DNA of 64,000 nucleotides from contig JADGJT010000027.1 of NCBI GenBank assembly GCA_027604005.1, forward strand, positions 7,633 to 71,632. The letters are read 5' to 3'. The first letter of the stretch is position 1, and each line of letters begins with the position of its first letter. This DNA comes from Dinochytrium kinnereticum (Eukaryota > Chytridiomycota > Chytridiomycetes > Chytridiales > Chytridiaceae). Made by a program: the position numbers and the translations under genes. Positions 23,077 through 38,493 of the stretch are shown piece after piece. The notes under the pieces were generated by a model. That model saw only the letters and a program-made list of their open reading frames with translations, searched no databases and was not told where the DNA came from.

Positions 23077-23876
23077 TTCCTAGGATTCTGGCAAGTCTGT
23101 AAACCTAAAAGTCGATATGTGCAACCAAGCCAGTTTTGCGCTTGCCCCCGTCTCAGAAATTAAAGACTGGTGCCAAACGTCGGTAGACTTCAGCAGGACG
23201 ATATCAGTCACTAATGAAAATAGTAATGTATTGGGTATCAAAGAGAAATGACACACATTTCATTCAATGGTTCCAATCTTTCACAAAGCATGCAGAGGTG
23301 ATTGTAAGCAACACCCATTGACAGCACGAACATCACTCCTCTATCTGGTCAGGCTGCGTGATCGGGAGAGGATGCAAGGGGGTTCACAGAGGGGACTGAT
23401 AATGCTACTAAGAAAGAGGGCTAGCAAGACTGCAGGAACAATTGGCACTAGGCATTTTTTTATTTATTTTGATGTTGATTTTCACCAAAACCCCATAGGT
23501 ATCACCCCATGTTTAAAGTACAAAGTGAAATACCAACCAACCACTGTTTGTACGAGTAGGTACTCTTTCACGTAACGCATTCTACAATCCTCTGTGCTCT
23601 TTATCTGTGCACCGTCGGGATAAATCGCAGGTCAACACGGGTTTCAAGTAAGGAAGGGCTGGAGCGGCAACATCAGTTGCGTGTTATGGCTCGTAGGGCG
23701 TTGGCTCTAAAGATTATGCGCGATCATACAAGAGGATACATGCGGCTCTTGCGATGGGGTCAAACCGATCAGGTGAACCCCAAACATTACCATTCCCCAG
23801 TGGCCCCCGACACGCTTAAGTCCATCTCACAAAAGGCTTTATCCAGTTACTTGAACATGGACTTCACGTCTGACAC
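23077..23876. other. Intergenic region, no supported gene
   Basis: 800 bp upstream of receptor-like gene B. Scattered short frames, none with a domain. Promoter of gene B expected in the first few hundred bases. Confidence 0.4.
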
Positions 23877-24101
23877 AGTGAGAAAGTCAAAAGGATCCAA
23901 TGCCGCTCAAAAGGCAGCTTCATCACTATGCTCGCGGCCTTCTACGATGAGTCGGGAGGTGTCAAGACCATCAAATACGTGCGATGGATGCCTGGCTTTG
24001 AGTTCTATTGCATCCCTTGCCTTGAGGAGAAGGACCTCGCCAAGATGAAGGGACTAGAGCTTCATGCAGCGGGAGTGGCTGTGCTCTACCGTAACCGATG
24101 A
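23877..24101 (+). other. Orphan coding-like fragment, possible last exon or gene relic
   Basis: After a TGA at 23874-23876 and beside a CACAG acceptor-like site, a frame runs 74 codons to a TGA at 24099-24101. It contains MLAAFYDESGGVKTIKYVRW, FYCIPCLEEKDLAKMKGLE and ends AAGVAVLYRNR. The residue mix and codon choice look coding. No family recognised. A separate open frame just upstream (from 23677) lies in another phase and could be a preceding exon or a frameshifted part of the same relic. Confidence 0.3.
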
Positions 24102-24612
24102 GGGTGGAGAGGCAGCGCGTCAATCCAAGTGCCTATGCAATAAATACAATAATTAATAAATACTTCACTGATGGGCATATCCAACAGATTCGAAATATTC
24201 GTCAAAGTGCGCGAGGACCATTCAGGAAGGAAGAAGTTTGTGTGACAGACAGTATCCACCATCAGTGGAAACTGGACTGTGAGCGCCACTCTCGTCCCAC
24301 ATCACAGCGGCCTCTGACTGGACGCCATTTCTCCGCATCCTGGTATCTACGTCTGGGAGGTATCTACCCTTTGATTTTTGCGCTTTATTCGGACAACGCT
24401 CGCCCATCTTCAATCATAATTCGCCGTCTCCTGCGACGCTCGCCTTTCCCACGGCCGTCGTCACTCCTTCACTCACGTCCGTCCGTCACCCATCCGTCGA
24501 CACCGCCCGAGGAGGAGAGCGATCTGCGACTGACGGTAGACTTCGACCATCTTAGCCTCATAGAACCTGACCTGCCCTGCTGCTGCTGCCTGGTGGAGCT
24601 GTTTATTCGAGG
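24102..24612. other. Promoter and leader of the Ser/Pro-rich gene
   Basis: 511 bp. The last 200 bp are pyrimidine-rich with CCGTC/CATCCGTC blocks (about 24470-24505). No gene seen. Confidence 0.4.
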
Positions 24613-26664
24613 ATGGGTTTCTTCAAGAGGCTCGCCGGCAAGAAGGCCAATGACGGTGCTGCAGCGGCTGCTCCCCCTCCCCCTCCTGTGACTACCTCTT
24701 CTCCAGATTTGACTTTCAAATCTTCAGCCCCGGCACCTCTGCCTGCAAAGTCGATCGACCCGTCGTCTCTTCTCCTTCTGAGCACGGATACTAGCATGGG
24801 GCCTACCTCATCTTCATCCTCCACCTCGCTGATGGATGACATATTGGGAACCTGGGATTCTATGGCAGTGTCTTCTTCCACCACATCTTCCTCTCCCTTC
24901 ACTCTTACCACCCCCGCAACCAACACAAACATCAGCTCCACATCATCCCTCTCCTCCTCTCGAAATCTCCAGCAACCGCCAACTTCGGCGACCACAACCA
25001 CAGCGAAGGTCTTTCGTCTTGGTGCAGAGGTCCAACCACCTTCATCGACGGCGAGCGCCTCAAATTACCTTGATCGATTCGTTCAGGATGATGATGGGGA
25101 CATGTCGCTCTCTCCTCATGAGATCAGGAGGATCATGAGGTCGGACTTGGCTTCAAGGCAGTCAGGTATCGCTACTCCACCCTCCACTCCAGACTCAAGG
25201 CCAACGGTTTATGCCGATCCTCCGAGATCCCCTTCCGCTACCTCGTTTGGTCCTTCCTCAAGAAAGGGGTCCAACATGTTCCTTTCCAACAACCCGTCTC
25301 CACGTTCGTCCCCTGTTCCAAGTCGTTCAGCATCCCCCGCTCCATCACCAAGGGGTATCACACCAAAATCCTCCCGCGACACTTTTTCAGTGCCGTCTGT
25401 TCTGGACGCTCACAAACCGCAGAGGTCCCGTGCGAGTTCGATCGCCTCCAACATCATTCAGTCTGGAAGGACCGACCTGTTGGACGCTCATGTTGTTGCT
25501 CCACCACCTCCCTCCAATCGGTTCAATCGGGCTGCGAAATCCGCAAAGATGCAGGAGGAGGCTGCGAGAGCTTTGAGGAGGAGAGGGGCAGGTTTGGACT
25601 CGGATGATAGCTCGGCGAGTGAGAGGTCTGAGGATGAGGATGGAGCGTCGGATGATGGTCGACCTGTGGATGATGATAATGTTGCTCTTGCGTCGACGGT
25701 GCGGGGAAGGTCGGCTGGGAATCTTTCGGACATGGCTAAAGACGATATTCCTCTCGCTCATCTCCCAACTCCTCCTCCTGTGCCTTCCCCGCACTCCTTG
25801 GCACTTGGTAGAGTTCCTTCTGGTTCTGCCCCACCCATGTCGAGAGCAGGATCCACTCGAAGAGGAGCATCCTCTATGATGATGATGGCACCACCCCCCG
25901 TTCTCACAACCCCACCTCCTCGTCCTCCCTCCCTTCACAGTCCACAAAGGTCACAAAGCTCTGCCAACCTCCAAGTCGCGGCAAAGAACCCCATTACACC
26001 TGCCTTGCGGCGATCAGGAAGCTCTCAGAGTCTCACCTCTTTTATTCCTACATCTGGTCAAGCAGCGTCTTCGTCCTCGGCTTCTTCGATCCATCGATAC
26101 GTTCCACCTTCTCGACCTTCACAACCCCTCGCCCCTGCCCCTCGATCTCGATCACGGTCTCCAGCCCCACACAAGCCCCCCGTCTCCGAATCCTCCTCTG
26201 GTTCCGCATCCTCCGGCAACTCCGCCTCCACCCCACCTCCCAGCCTCATTCCCCCTCCATCACTCAAGCAATCCCGTTCCCGCTCCTCTTCCGTGTCCTC
26301 GCAGTCTCGTCAACCCGCTGGCATGAATCGACAGGTTTCTGCCTCTGGTTCTGGGGCTGGGGGTTTAAACGGAGGTGCTGGGGCTGGGTATGGACAGGCT
26401 GCTATGGCTTTCATGACACCTGAACAGCAGCAGCAGTATATGATGGCGTATCTTGCTCAGGCGGCTTCGCAGCAGCAGGTTCAACAGCAGCAGCAGCAGC
26501 AGCAGCAGATGATGGCAATGCTTGCGGCGGTTGCTGCGGCGAACAATGCTGGGGGCCAGGCTGGCACGACAATGACGGCTGGGAAAGAGAAGGGGAAGAA
26601 GGGGAAGAAGAAGTCTGGGGATGGAGAGAAGAAGAAGAAGAAAGGGAAGGGCGTCGAGGAGTAA
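24613..26664 (+). CDS. Large disordered Ser/Pro/Gln-rich protein
   Basis: One exon, 683 codons, ATG at 24613 (MGFFKRLAGKKANDGAAAAA). No folded domain recognised. Landmarks: an Asp-rich segment QDDDGDMSLSPHEIRRIM (about residues 157-175), many SP and SRSxSP phosphosite-like stretches, a short basic helix KSAKMQEEAARALRRRG followed by an acidic Ser cluster, and a polyglutamine tract near 26482-26508. A Met/Gln region (EQQQQYMMAYLAQ) precedes it. The C-terminus is lysine-rich (KEKGKKGKKKSGDG, KKKKKGKGVEE). The N-terminal Gly lacks the usual Ser/Thr of a myristoylation site. Probably a regulatory or scaffold protein; no function can be assigned. Confidence 0.72.
   Translation: MGFFKRLAGKKANDGAAAAAPPPPPVTTSSPDLTFKSSAPAPLPAKSIDPSSLLLLSTDTSMGPTSSSSSTSLMDDILGTWDSMAVSSSTTSSSPFTLTTPATNTNISSTSSLSSSRNLQQPPTSATTTTAKVFRLGAEVQPPSSTASASNYLDRFVQDDDGDMSLSPHEIRRIMRSDLASRQSGIATPPSTPDSRPTVYADPPRSPSATSFGPSSRKGSNMFLSNNPSPRSSPVPSRSASPAPSPRGITPKSSRDTFSVPSVLDAHKPQRSRASSIASNIIQSGRTDLLDAHVVAPPPPSNRFNRAAKSAKMQEEAARALRRRGAGLDSDDSSASERSEDEDGASDDGRPVDDDNVALASTVRGRSAGNLSDMAKDDIPLAHLPTPPPVPSPHSLALGRVPSGSAPPMSRAGSTRRGASSMMMMAPPPVLTTPPPRPPSLHSPQRSQSSANLQVAAKNPITPALRRSGSSQSLTSFIPTSGQAASSSSASSIHRYVPPSRPSQPLAPAPRSRSRSPAPHKPPVSESSSGSASSGNSASTPPPSLIPPPSLKQSRSRSSSVSSQSRQPAGMNRQVSASGSGAGGLNGGAGAGYGQAAMAFMTPEQQQQYMMAYLAQAASQQQVQQQQQQQQQMMAMLAAVAAANNAGGQAGTTMTAGKEKGKKGKKKSGDGEKKKKKGKGVEE
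26428..26510 (+). repeat. CAG-type polyglutamine coding tracts
   Basis: Clusters of CAG codons inside the disordered protein: four at 26428-26439 and a longer run near 26482-26508. Pure codon runs such as these are prone to length change. Confidence 0.85.
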
Positions 26665-27479
26665 GTGGTTTGGTTGCTTTTGTCTTTTTTGCTTCTTTTA
26701 TTTTTCCGAGCTGGGAATGCTCAAGCTTTTTTTCCCCTTCCATCTATATTTTTTATCATTCTTTTTTTCCTTCTTCGGTTGTTTTGCTGTTAACATGGTT
26801 TTTATCCTCCTTTCAAATTTCTTTTCTTTTCGGTTCATTTTCGTCACATTTTCGGTTGCCTTTTTTTTTCTTTTTTTTTTTTTCTTGCCTCCGTCCGATT
26901 CTCTTTCTTATTCTTTTACTTTTACTTTCGTGTCCGATTTTGTTTTAACCTACCTCAACACTGCCTCTTAACTTTACGAGAAAGCAGAAGATGACGATTT
27001 GTGCTTTTAGTTTATATTTCCTTTTTTCTTTTTTTTTTTTTAGCTCCCTCGTATCATTATTTTTTTTTGATTTTTGTGTCAACAATTTTCCAGCTTTTAG
27101 TGTTTTTTTAGAGGTGTTTTTTGGAGGGCTCTCTCGTTGTGGTGGGTGTGTTTGTTGTCCACGTAACTCAATTTCTTGTTACATGTTGGGATTTATTGTC
27201 GTTGGCCCTGTTTTTTTGGCTTGGGATGGTTGAAAGAAAGGTTTCTTTTTAAGTTTTTCATGTTTTTCGGTTCGGTTTGGTTTTGATGTTTTCGCGGTGT
27301 TGTGGTTTTTGAATGGGCTTAGTCTCTTTCTTTTTTTTTTTTTTCGCTTTTGGATTTGGTGGAGGGGTTGGTGAAGTTCAGATTTTTTTTCTCTCTCAAG
27401 TCTCTTTTGTGGTTGTTTTTTATTGTTTTGTTTTTTAACTTTAAATAACAACAATAAAAAAATAAATAAAAAAACCATA
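26665..27479. other. T-rich 3' region of the disordered-protein gene
   Basis: About 800 bp with long T-runs on the plus strand; the frames here are translations of low-complexity sequence. No gene supported. Confidence 0.55.
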
Positions 27480-28600
27480 GCCATGACGCGCGGTTGAAGA
27501 TTAAAGAAAGGAGGGACTTTCGTCCTGCCATGGAAAGCAAAGTGATTCCGCAGTGGCTGCGACAAAGGATGGGTTGAGAATGTGAAGAGGGGTTATGATA
27601 TTCGCTGTGGACCCTTGACGCGTGAAGTAAAGAAAAAAAGAAACTAAACAAAAGAGAAAGAAATAAGTACTTCACTGTTGGAATTGCCAAAACAACTAGA
27701 TCCACTAAAGCAATCTTTAAGGCCCCAACAATTCCATCACAAAGTGGGCAAATGTAGATCCGAAGCGTAGAAGATGTAGTTCACACCACCGCAAAAAGAA
27801 TCTTGTATGCTTGGGTTGAGAGAAATCTGCCCTATCATCGATGGTGCATTCTTTATGGGCTGGCGGCTGCAAGTCGGCTATTTTCACAACAGAAAACCTA
27901 CGATCTCTTTCACGTCCTTTTTCTTCTATATCTTGTTAACCCTCTTATGAATTTCAGTTGATTTGAATTAATCGACACATTCGATCGATGAAAACATTCA
28001 ATGCGATTGTTCAGGTCCTTCTCCATGTTTGCTTTTTTCGGCTTTAGAAATCTCTATGGTAATTTGGAGAATCTGTCAATCTTGAGATGGACGCTGACTT
28101 AATTGGGAGACGAAAAAGCATAGCTGCTTGCTCAACTGTTACTTCACTGTGTTCGGAGATTGGCTATGGGAGATCAACGCTTGAGTCGTCTTTAGAAGTT
28201 TGGGGATATATGCCCACCCCTTTGGACGGAGATGTGCCATTCGTTTGGTGTCGAGACTTGTTTTTACAAGTGTTGAAAGCAACATCTGTTGGTTTTTTTT
28301 TTGTTGTTGTTCCAGTGGCCACGAGACGAAGAAAATGGTGGGCCAAGTATGGACTGTGGTACGTACGTTGAGGAGGTTCAAACTTCTTGGAGTCCGAATC
28401 CAGTCTCCTCTTGGTAATCATCAGTGTCTGAATACATGGGTTGATTATCCTCCCAAAAATCCTGTATGTATTTATTTGAAAGCCTTGATTAGTGAGATGA
28501 ATAAATGCCTGCCCAGTCATCCATCGTCAAACATTCACGGGCCCTGCCTTGGTACACGGGTTGACAGGAGAAGTTGTATAAGAGTACCTCCATAGTGAAA
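27480..28600 (-). pseudogene. Decayed tandem copy of the helicase tail plus membrane-protein gene
   Basis: Three blocks match, in the same order and strand, pieces of the intact unit at 28602-32065. (1) About 28180-28400 matches the last two exons of the Prp22/DHX8 gene, including the shared 13-mer CCATTCGTTTGGT (compare 31588-31600). Weaker matches further up, to about 28590, recall the TMVEGTPVY region. (2) About 27675-27870 matches exon 1 of the membrane protein almost base for base (compare 30890-31150). It carries single-base insertions that break the frame and one internal deletion between short GCCA repeats. (3) About 27490-27560 resembles the membrane protein's last exon more weakly. 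The unit starts right after the functional gene's stop codon, as expected for a tandem duplication that later lost its middle exons. Confidence 0.72.
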
Positions 28601-28601
28601 C

Positions 28602-31156
28602 TTAATTTGATAAAGAGAAGAGGGACTTTCCAGCTGCTATCGCAAAGAAAGAGATCCCGCATAGGCCACCTGTCCACCCAATAAAGTTGGTTATGCTGAG
28701 GATTCGGAGAGGATATATCGGGATACCTTTTAAAAATCGAAATGTTAATCTGCGAGAAGGAGATTAAGATAGCAAACAATCATACCATAACTTGACTCCA
28801 CAAGTAAGATGCCCACCTCTGTCACCACAGCTGTGGCAAAAAACACAGAAACGCCTCGAGCAATCCCCCACTTATCACTTGTCCCAAAATCCGCCGAGAA
28901 TATCACCAAAATCATCCCACTTATCAATAAACTCATGTACTCTGCGTCTGAGAGATCTCGTCGCTGGTGAGCGTATCTTAATCCTAGTTTGGAGAACCCT
29001 GATATGACTTGCATGGAAGTTTTGACTCGGGCCAGAACGATCGTGTATGGTGAGATTACTTTGTCGGATTTTTTCGTGGTTCGGCAAGAGTCTGATAGTT
29101 TTACATTGGGACGAGTAGAGGCGCTAGAAATTTGTGATGGGTCTCGCGGATTTAATGATGAGAGAAAGGATTGGGATTTTGGTTTTGGGGTTGCTTTGGT
29201 TGGAGAAGTTTCGGAGCGGGATATCGATCCTGCTTGGATTTGGGATAGCATGCATGGTGTTGATGAAAATAATGGAAGAGTCTCTTTTGAGAGACCCGTT
29301 TCGATGTCGGGATGATTGGAGGAGGTAGCAGCAGAGATGGCCTTATTTTGGGACGCGTGGCAGTTGGCTAGGAGACTGGTGCGTTGGTCCACTGACTGTC
29401 GATTTCCGTCGATTGGGGTTAAGGGTGGCGCAAGTTCTTCTCCTATTATGGGATTCGAGATAAGCCCGACTATATTTGAGGAGCTATAAACCACGTGCAT
29501 ATCGACGAGACTATCATCATATCGGTTTGCATCATTCCTATCTTGAATACATTCACGCCGACTCAGATCATCTCTGTTCGCTACATCACCTTTCGCCCCG
29601 ATAAGCTCCGCGTCAATAACTGCACTCCATGATATACTTTCATCCTCCAAATCCTCCGCAGCAGCAGACAAATACATGGCTGAGACAACTTCCATCTTAC
29701 CAGTCGCCATCTGCTCTATGAATAGACTCTGCCTTCGCATCATATGTGTAGAACCCGGATTCTTTGGTTGCGGTACATGAGCTTCAGAGGGAGCCGAGTC
29801 GTTCTCGACTTGTTTGATTGAGTTTTGCCTTCGACGACGGAGGATAAAGAAAGAGATGAGGCGCGGGGATAATCGTTCGATCACTTGGAGGTTGCATATT
29901 GAGAGCCAGTAGAGGGCTTCCATGAGGTTTTTGGGGAAAGGGGTGATCGTTTTTTTTGTTTTTTTTTGTTGTTTTTTTTTTTCGGTTTCAAAAGAAAAGG
30001 GTAAGCTTTTGCCTTGTTTGATACTTTTGAAGTGTGTGCTTTTCTTACTGCTTCTTCCATAACTGACCATGACCAAACGAATAATCTTGGAGGGAAGGGA
30101 AAACATAATTGTGATGACGAGCTCATATGCAGAGAGAAGGGCCAGGGAAGCCATCGAAGGCGGAGTAAACTTAAGTTACGCAGTTTTAGAGCTTCGTTAT
30201 CAATTCCATTATACCATTAGTATGCAAGCTGATTCAAATATCTGAAGCACAGGAAACGCACACAGAATGACGGATGTTATAACCTCATCTTGCTGGAATC
30301 TCAGGGTGAATTGAAGGAGACCGGCGGACAGATAAAATGGGAATATCTGCATCGCTACATTGATAGTACCCTTTTGATAGCCGACTGTGAATTAGCCATT
30401 GAAAAGATACTAGACACAGCGATAGATACGTACCTCTGGAATATGCGCAAAGCAAAATCTCATCACATCCACGATAGCCTCCCATCCCTTCATTTTCTCT
30501 TCAGGCTTGTAAAACCCGGCGGCCTTCCATAGGATGTAAGCTTCACTGGAATTAGCGAAAACAGAAAGGCAGAAAAAAAACCCCTACCGAAGAGTTTGAT
30601 GAAGAAGAGGCAGACAATAAAAATGACACGAGACCGATGAAAAATGAAGCTAGTCATTTGAGTTTAGTTCGTTAGATACATGGAGCTCTCATTACCGTGA
30701 TAGTAGGGAGGCAATTATAACCAAGAGCAGAATAATTGGGATTGAGGATACGATGTTCGCTCTGGAGGATCCTTTCTTTCGAAGAGTCAGATGAGACATT
30801 GAGCGGCCATTAGCCTATCTCTCCTGCCGTGTGAAATAACAAACAAATATATATAAAAAACCCAAACAAAAAGAAAGAAGTAAAGCCCTCACCATTGGAA
30901 TTGCCAATATGAAAAATGACAGAATCTCTATCATAACTAAGCTCAAGCAAATCGCCAAAACAACCGGATCCACCAAAGCATGGTCCCTTCCATCTGAAGG
31001 CCCCAGCAATTCCATCACATAGTGGGCAATGTAGATCCACAACGTAGAAGATGCAGTCAACACCACCGCAAAAAGAATCTTGTATGCTTGGGTTGAGAGA
31101 ATCTGCCATATCATCGATGGTGCATTCTTTATGGCTGGCGGCTGGAGGTGGTCCAT
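28602..31156 (-). CDS. Multi-pass membrane protein, family not recognised
   Basis: Exons, from the ATG at 31156 (MDHLQPPAIKNAPSMIWQIL), carry hydrophobic segments in order: AYKILFAVVLTASSTLWIYI, VVLAICLSLVMIEILSFFIL, ANIVSSIPIILLLVIIASLL, a soluble piece with YKPEEKMKGWEAIVDVM, IFPFYLSAGLLQFTL, VITSVILCAFPVLQIFESAC and ASLALLSAYELVITIMF. A soluble Ser-rich loop of roughly 250 residues follows, with acidic and basic patches. Two final helices are AEYMSLLISGMILVIF and GVSVFFATAVVTEVGILLVE. The last exon (IPIYPLRILSITNFIGWTGG) ends FSLSN at 28602. All listed splices keep frame. About eight or nine helices; not a transporter or GPCR family I can name. It lies close behind the helicase gene. A broken copy lies downstream. 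Confidence 0.7.
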
Positions 31157-31538
31157 TTTGAAAGCATACGCCCAACCCTCTGTTTCCAAAACTACTATTC
31201 TCCTTCGATTGTTTTTTCCCCTGGCTTTCAGTCGGTTTGGAATCTTTCAACTCATTCAACGATGCAACTTTAAGGGTAAGGAAATGGGATGGCTGAGACT
31301 GTCTCGCCGGTCCTTCTGATTCGGCATCTCTAGCGCCGAAATTCTGTCGATCTTTGGATCGCCACAGGAACCAATCCAATGGCTGTTATGTTGGTTCCAG
31401 TCTAAATTTCGAAGAATGCAGAATGTAAATAGGTTGGGGACTGTTTTCGGCTCTTATTCCAATATCGTTCTAATCAAAAAAGGTGCAAGATTAAGGTCAA
31501 ACACATTATCTTTATTATTCCTATGGATACAGCCCTTA

Positions 31539-35769
<4,231 letters not shown>

Positions 35770-36229
35770 TTTCACAGCAAACTTTGAAAAATCAACCAAC
35801 AATTTGCTCGACTCGAAGGAGGCGGGAAGACGGCCGTCGTCGGAAGGAATGGGGTATATTCCGTGTATGCGTTTTCATGATGAGAAGAGCAGATGCGCTG
35901 TCTTGATCCACGCATCTGCAGACGCTCTCTTCCTTTCCACCGCCAACTGCCTGCGATTAAATGATGAAGCCATAACGCATCTTGGCGCGCATCGCTTTCC
36001 CATTCAGCTGAAAGGTGCGTGGATCGCAGAGATCAGAAGGGAGAGAGGGATAAGGAGGTTTGGGAGGAGACGATGCCCTCTCCTGCCTGTCTTGTCTGCC
36101 TTTGCCATCACAGCTCCAGAATATAAATTTTGCTGTCCGAAGGCTGGGTGTCCAACAATCCACCCTCACTCACCACCACCCACCCACCAACAGGTCCACT
36201 CCACCCTCCACCACATCCTTGGCAAAGCG
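35770..36229. promoter_or_regulatory. Shared divergent promoter of PRP22 and RAD51
   Basis: 460 bp between the two start codons. It contains TTGGCGCGC at 35982-35990, close to the E2F/DP consensus TTTSSCGC, and several ACGC-type motifs (35909, 35975). Pyrimidine-rich CCACC repeats lie just before the RAD51 ATG. Cell-cycle control of RAD51 through the E2F-like site is inference. Confidence 0.45.
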
Positions 36230-37700
36230 ATGAACGCCATGGAGCAGCAGCGGCATCAGGAGGAGGCCGAGGAGGAGGAGGTCTTTGATGGCCCCATGAA
36301 GGTCTCAAAGCTCGAGGTAATGATGAACGCGCACTCCCCATATCCCTTATCCCTGAGGCAAAAGTCAGCTCCCTTTCAGGCCTCCTTTTGCATCCATTCC
36401 CCTGCATTATTTGAATCCATCTGCTCTTTTAAGCAGCGATGATCCAATGTTGGTCCTTCTCTCTCATCTACTTTTGTGTGAAAAAGGAGTTTGGTATATC
36501 TGCCACCGACTGCAAGAAGTTGGCAGAGGCGGGATTCTATACCATCGAGTCCATCGCATTCACTCCCAAGCGACAGCTATTGGGTATAAAGGGAATTTCA
36601 GAGGCAAAGGCAGACAAGATCCTTGCCGAAGGTACATTTGATCCTCAAACCCTGTCGATCATTTAAACTCAATTCTCTATTTCTAAGCGACCAAGTTGGT
36701 CCCTATGGGATTCGTAACAGCGACCGAATTCCATAGCCGAAGAAGCGAGATTATCACTATCAACACTGGTTCAAAAGAACTCGATAAGCTTCTGGGTGGT
36801 GGTATTGAAACGGGGTCCATCACTGAAATCTTTGGGGAATTCAGGACAGGAAAAACTCAGTTATGCCATCAGCTTGCAGTGACATGTCAGGTGAGGATAT
36901 CCCTAGGACTTTGTATTGTGGCTGTTTTCTGACTATTGAGATGACAGCTGCCGAGTCAAATGGGGGGTGGGGAGGGAAAGTGTTTGTATATTGATACCGA
37001 AGGGACGTTTCGGCCGGAAAGGCTGTTGGCGGTTGCGGAACGTTATGGGATGAATGGGGAAGAGGTGTTGGATAATGTTGCGTACGCGAGGGCCTATAAT
37101 ACCGATCATCAGATGAACTTGATCACACAAGCCGCCGCCATGATGTCTGATCAGAGGTGGTAGACATATATGCAGACTGTTTCTAATTTTTTTCCCTTTA
37201 GATTCTCGTTGCTGATCGTTGATAGCGCGACGGGATTGTATCGAACGGACTATTCCGGACGTGGTGAGCTTTCGGATCGGCAGAGACATCTAGCAAAGTT
37301 TTTAAGAGTTTTGTTAAGGCTGGCTGATGAGGTTTGAGAGTTGTTGTTTTTTCTGATCTAAGGGATGGTGTATTGATTATGTTGTAGTTTGGTGTTGCAG
37401 TTGTGATTACGAATCAGGTCGTTGCTCAAGTCGACGGTGCTGCTAGCATGTTTAATGCTGACCCTAAAAAGCCTATCGGGGGTCATGTTATGGCACATTC
37501 GTCAACAACAAGGTAATGCTTTCGTTTTTGAAGCTGTATAATCTATATTTCAGTAAGTTTCTAATAGACTCAATAGATTATCTCTCCGTAAAGGAAGAGG
37601 AGAGAACCGTATTTGCAAGATTTATGATTCCCCATGCTTGCCCGAGTCGGAAGCTATGTTCTCCATTAACGCCGATGGTATTGGTGACCCGAAAGAGTGA
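36230..37700 (+). CDS. RAD51: Rad51 recombinase
   Basis: Forms the strand-exchange filament on single-stranded DNA in homologous recombination. Seven exons: 36230-36316, 36487-36631, 36688-36890, 36948-37157, 37202-37331, 37388-37512, 37577-37700. An acidic N-terminus ([17 protein letters not shown]) leads to the helix-hairpin-helix domain ([35 protein letters not shown]). The linker strand is [16 protein letters not shown]. Walker A is GEFRTGKTQ, and [15 protein letters not shown] and [20 protein letters not shown] (Walker B) follow. The L2 region is [20 protein letters not shown] and the C-terminus [20 protein letters not shown]. Length about 340 aa, normal. This is Rad51 rather than Dmc1 by overall match (for example [19 protein letters not shown]). 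Confidence 0.97.
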
Positions 37701-37937
37701 AAGATGTGCCTCCTTTGAAATGCGTTCCCAGTCGACGTTTTGGCCCTCTTTTGAATTGATTTTGCGCACCTTCTCTACTTGTTGTTGTTGTAGTTTTTTA
37801 TTCTGTTTTTATTGGCCGTTAGCTTTTGTCTCAACTTTTTCCCACTATACGCAACCATCACACTATTCAAAAGCGATGTTTATAAAAATCAAAAATAGAT
37901 AAACGTCTTTTACCTTTTTTTCTTATCCATTTGTGCA

Positions 37938-38493
37938 CTAAAGTGCCGCCGCACTGGGCGTTTCTTCGTCTGAGGAATCGTTACTGTCATCGGAGTCTTC
38001 CTCTTCCGAGCAATCATCTCCTTCTTCTCCTTCTTCTGAATCATCATCGTCATCGCTATCTTCTTCTTCGTCATCTTCATCATCCTCCTCTTCACTGCCT
38101 TCCTCTTCGCCCTCCTGGTTAGCCTCATTCGCCTCCTCGGCATCCCTGGCAATGTCAAGAGCAATCTTTTCTTTCAGCACCGGGATGTACTCCAACACCA
38201 AAGAATTGTTCGGGTCAAAGGAAAGAACTACACGTCGTATATACTAAGTTAGCTAGAGGGTCTATCCCGTGGTGTTAGAGGGAGAAAGAACTCAACTGCT
38301 TCTTGCATCCTCCAACGCCAGGGTGAACTTTTTCGCAGCAATGTGCGCAAGGAACTGTCAATGCCTATTCGTTAGGAATTCAAAAATAATGAATGCACTA
38401 TATTGGCCTCACCAGTTCGTAGAATTCGAGGTCCGATGGCTGCTGGTCGTCGATTCTTTGCTGCTGATGAGGTGCGAGAAACGTCGTCGCCAT
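37938..38493 (-). CDS. ERICH2-like glutamate-rich protein
   Basis: Three exons from the ATG at 38493 (MATTFLAPHQQQRIDDQQPS). The conserved core is spliced as ELFLAHIAAKKFTLALEDAR and ILSFDPNNSLVLEYIPVLKE. This follows the pattern of the ERICH2 family (helix, short-cycle Leu/Ala helix, then a P-N-S/P turn and a second helix ending in KEKI). The C-terminal 70 residues are almost all Glu, Asp and Ser, ending ETPSAAAL. Junctions were chosen because only they keep this core in frame. ERICH2 homologues occur mainly in species with motile cilia, so a flagellar role is plausible but inferred. It shares a 286-bp divergent promoter with the next gene. Confidence 0.68.

Noticed and set aside
27179..27705. 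Overlapping minus-strand frames rich in Lys and Phe
   Set aside because: They come from T-rich untranslated sequence and the edge of the pseudogene.
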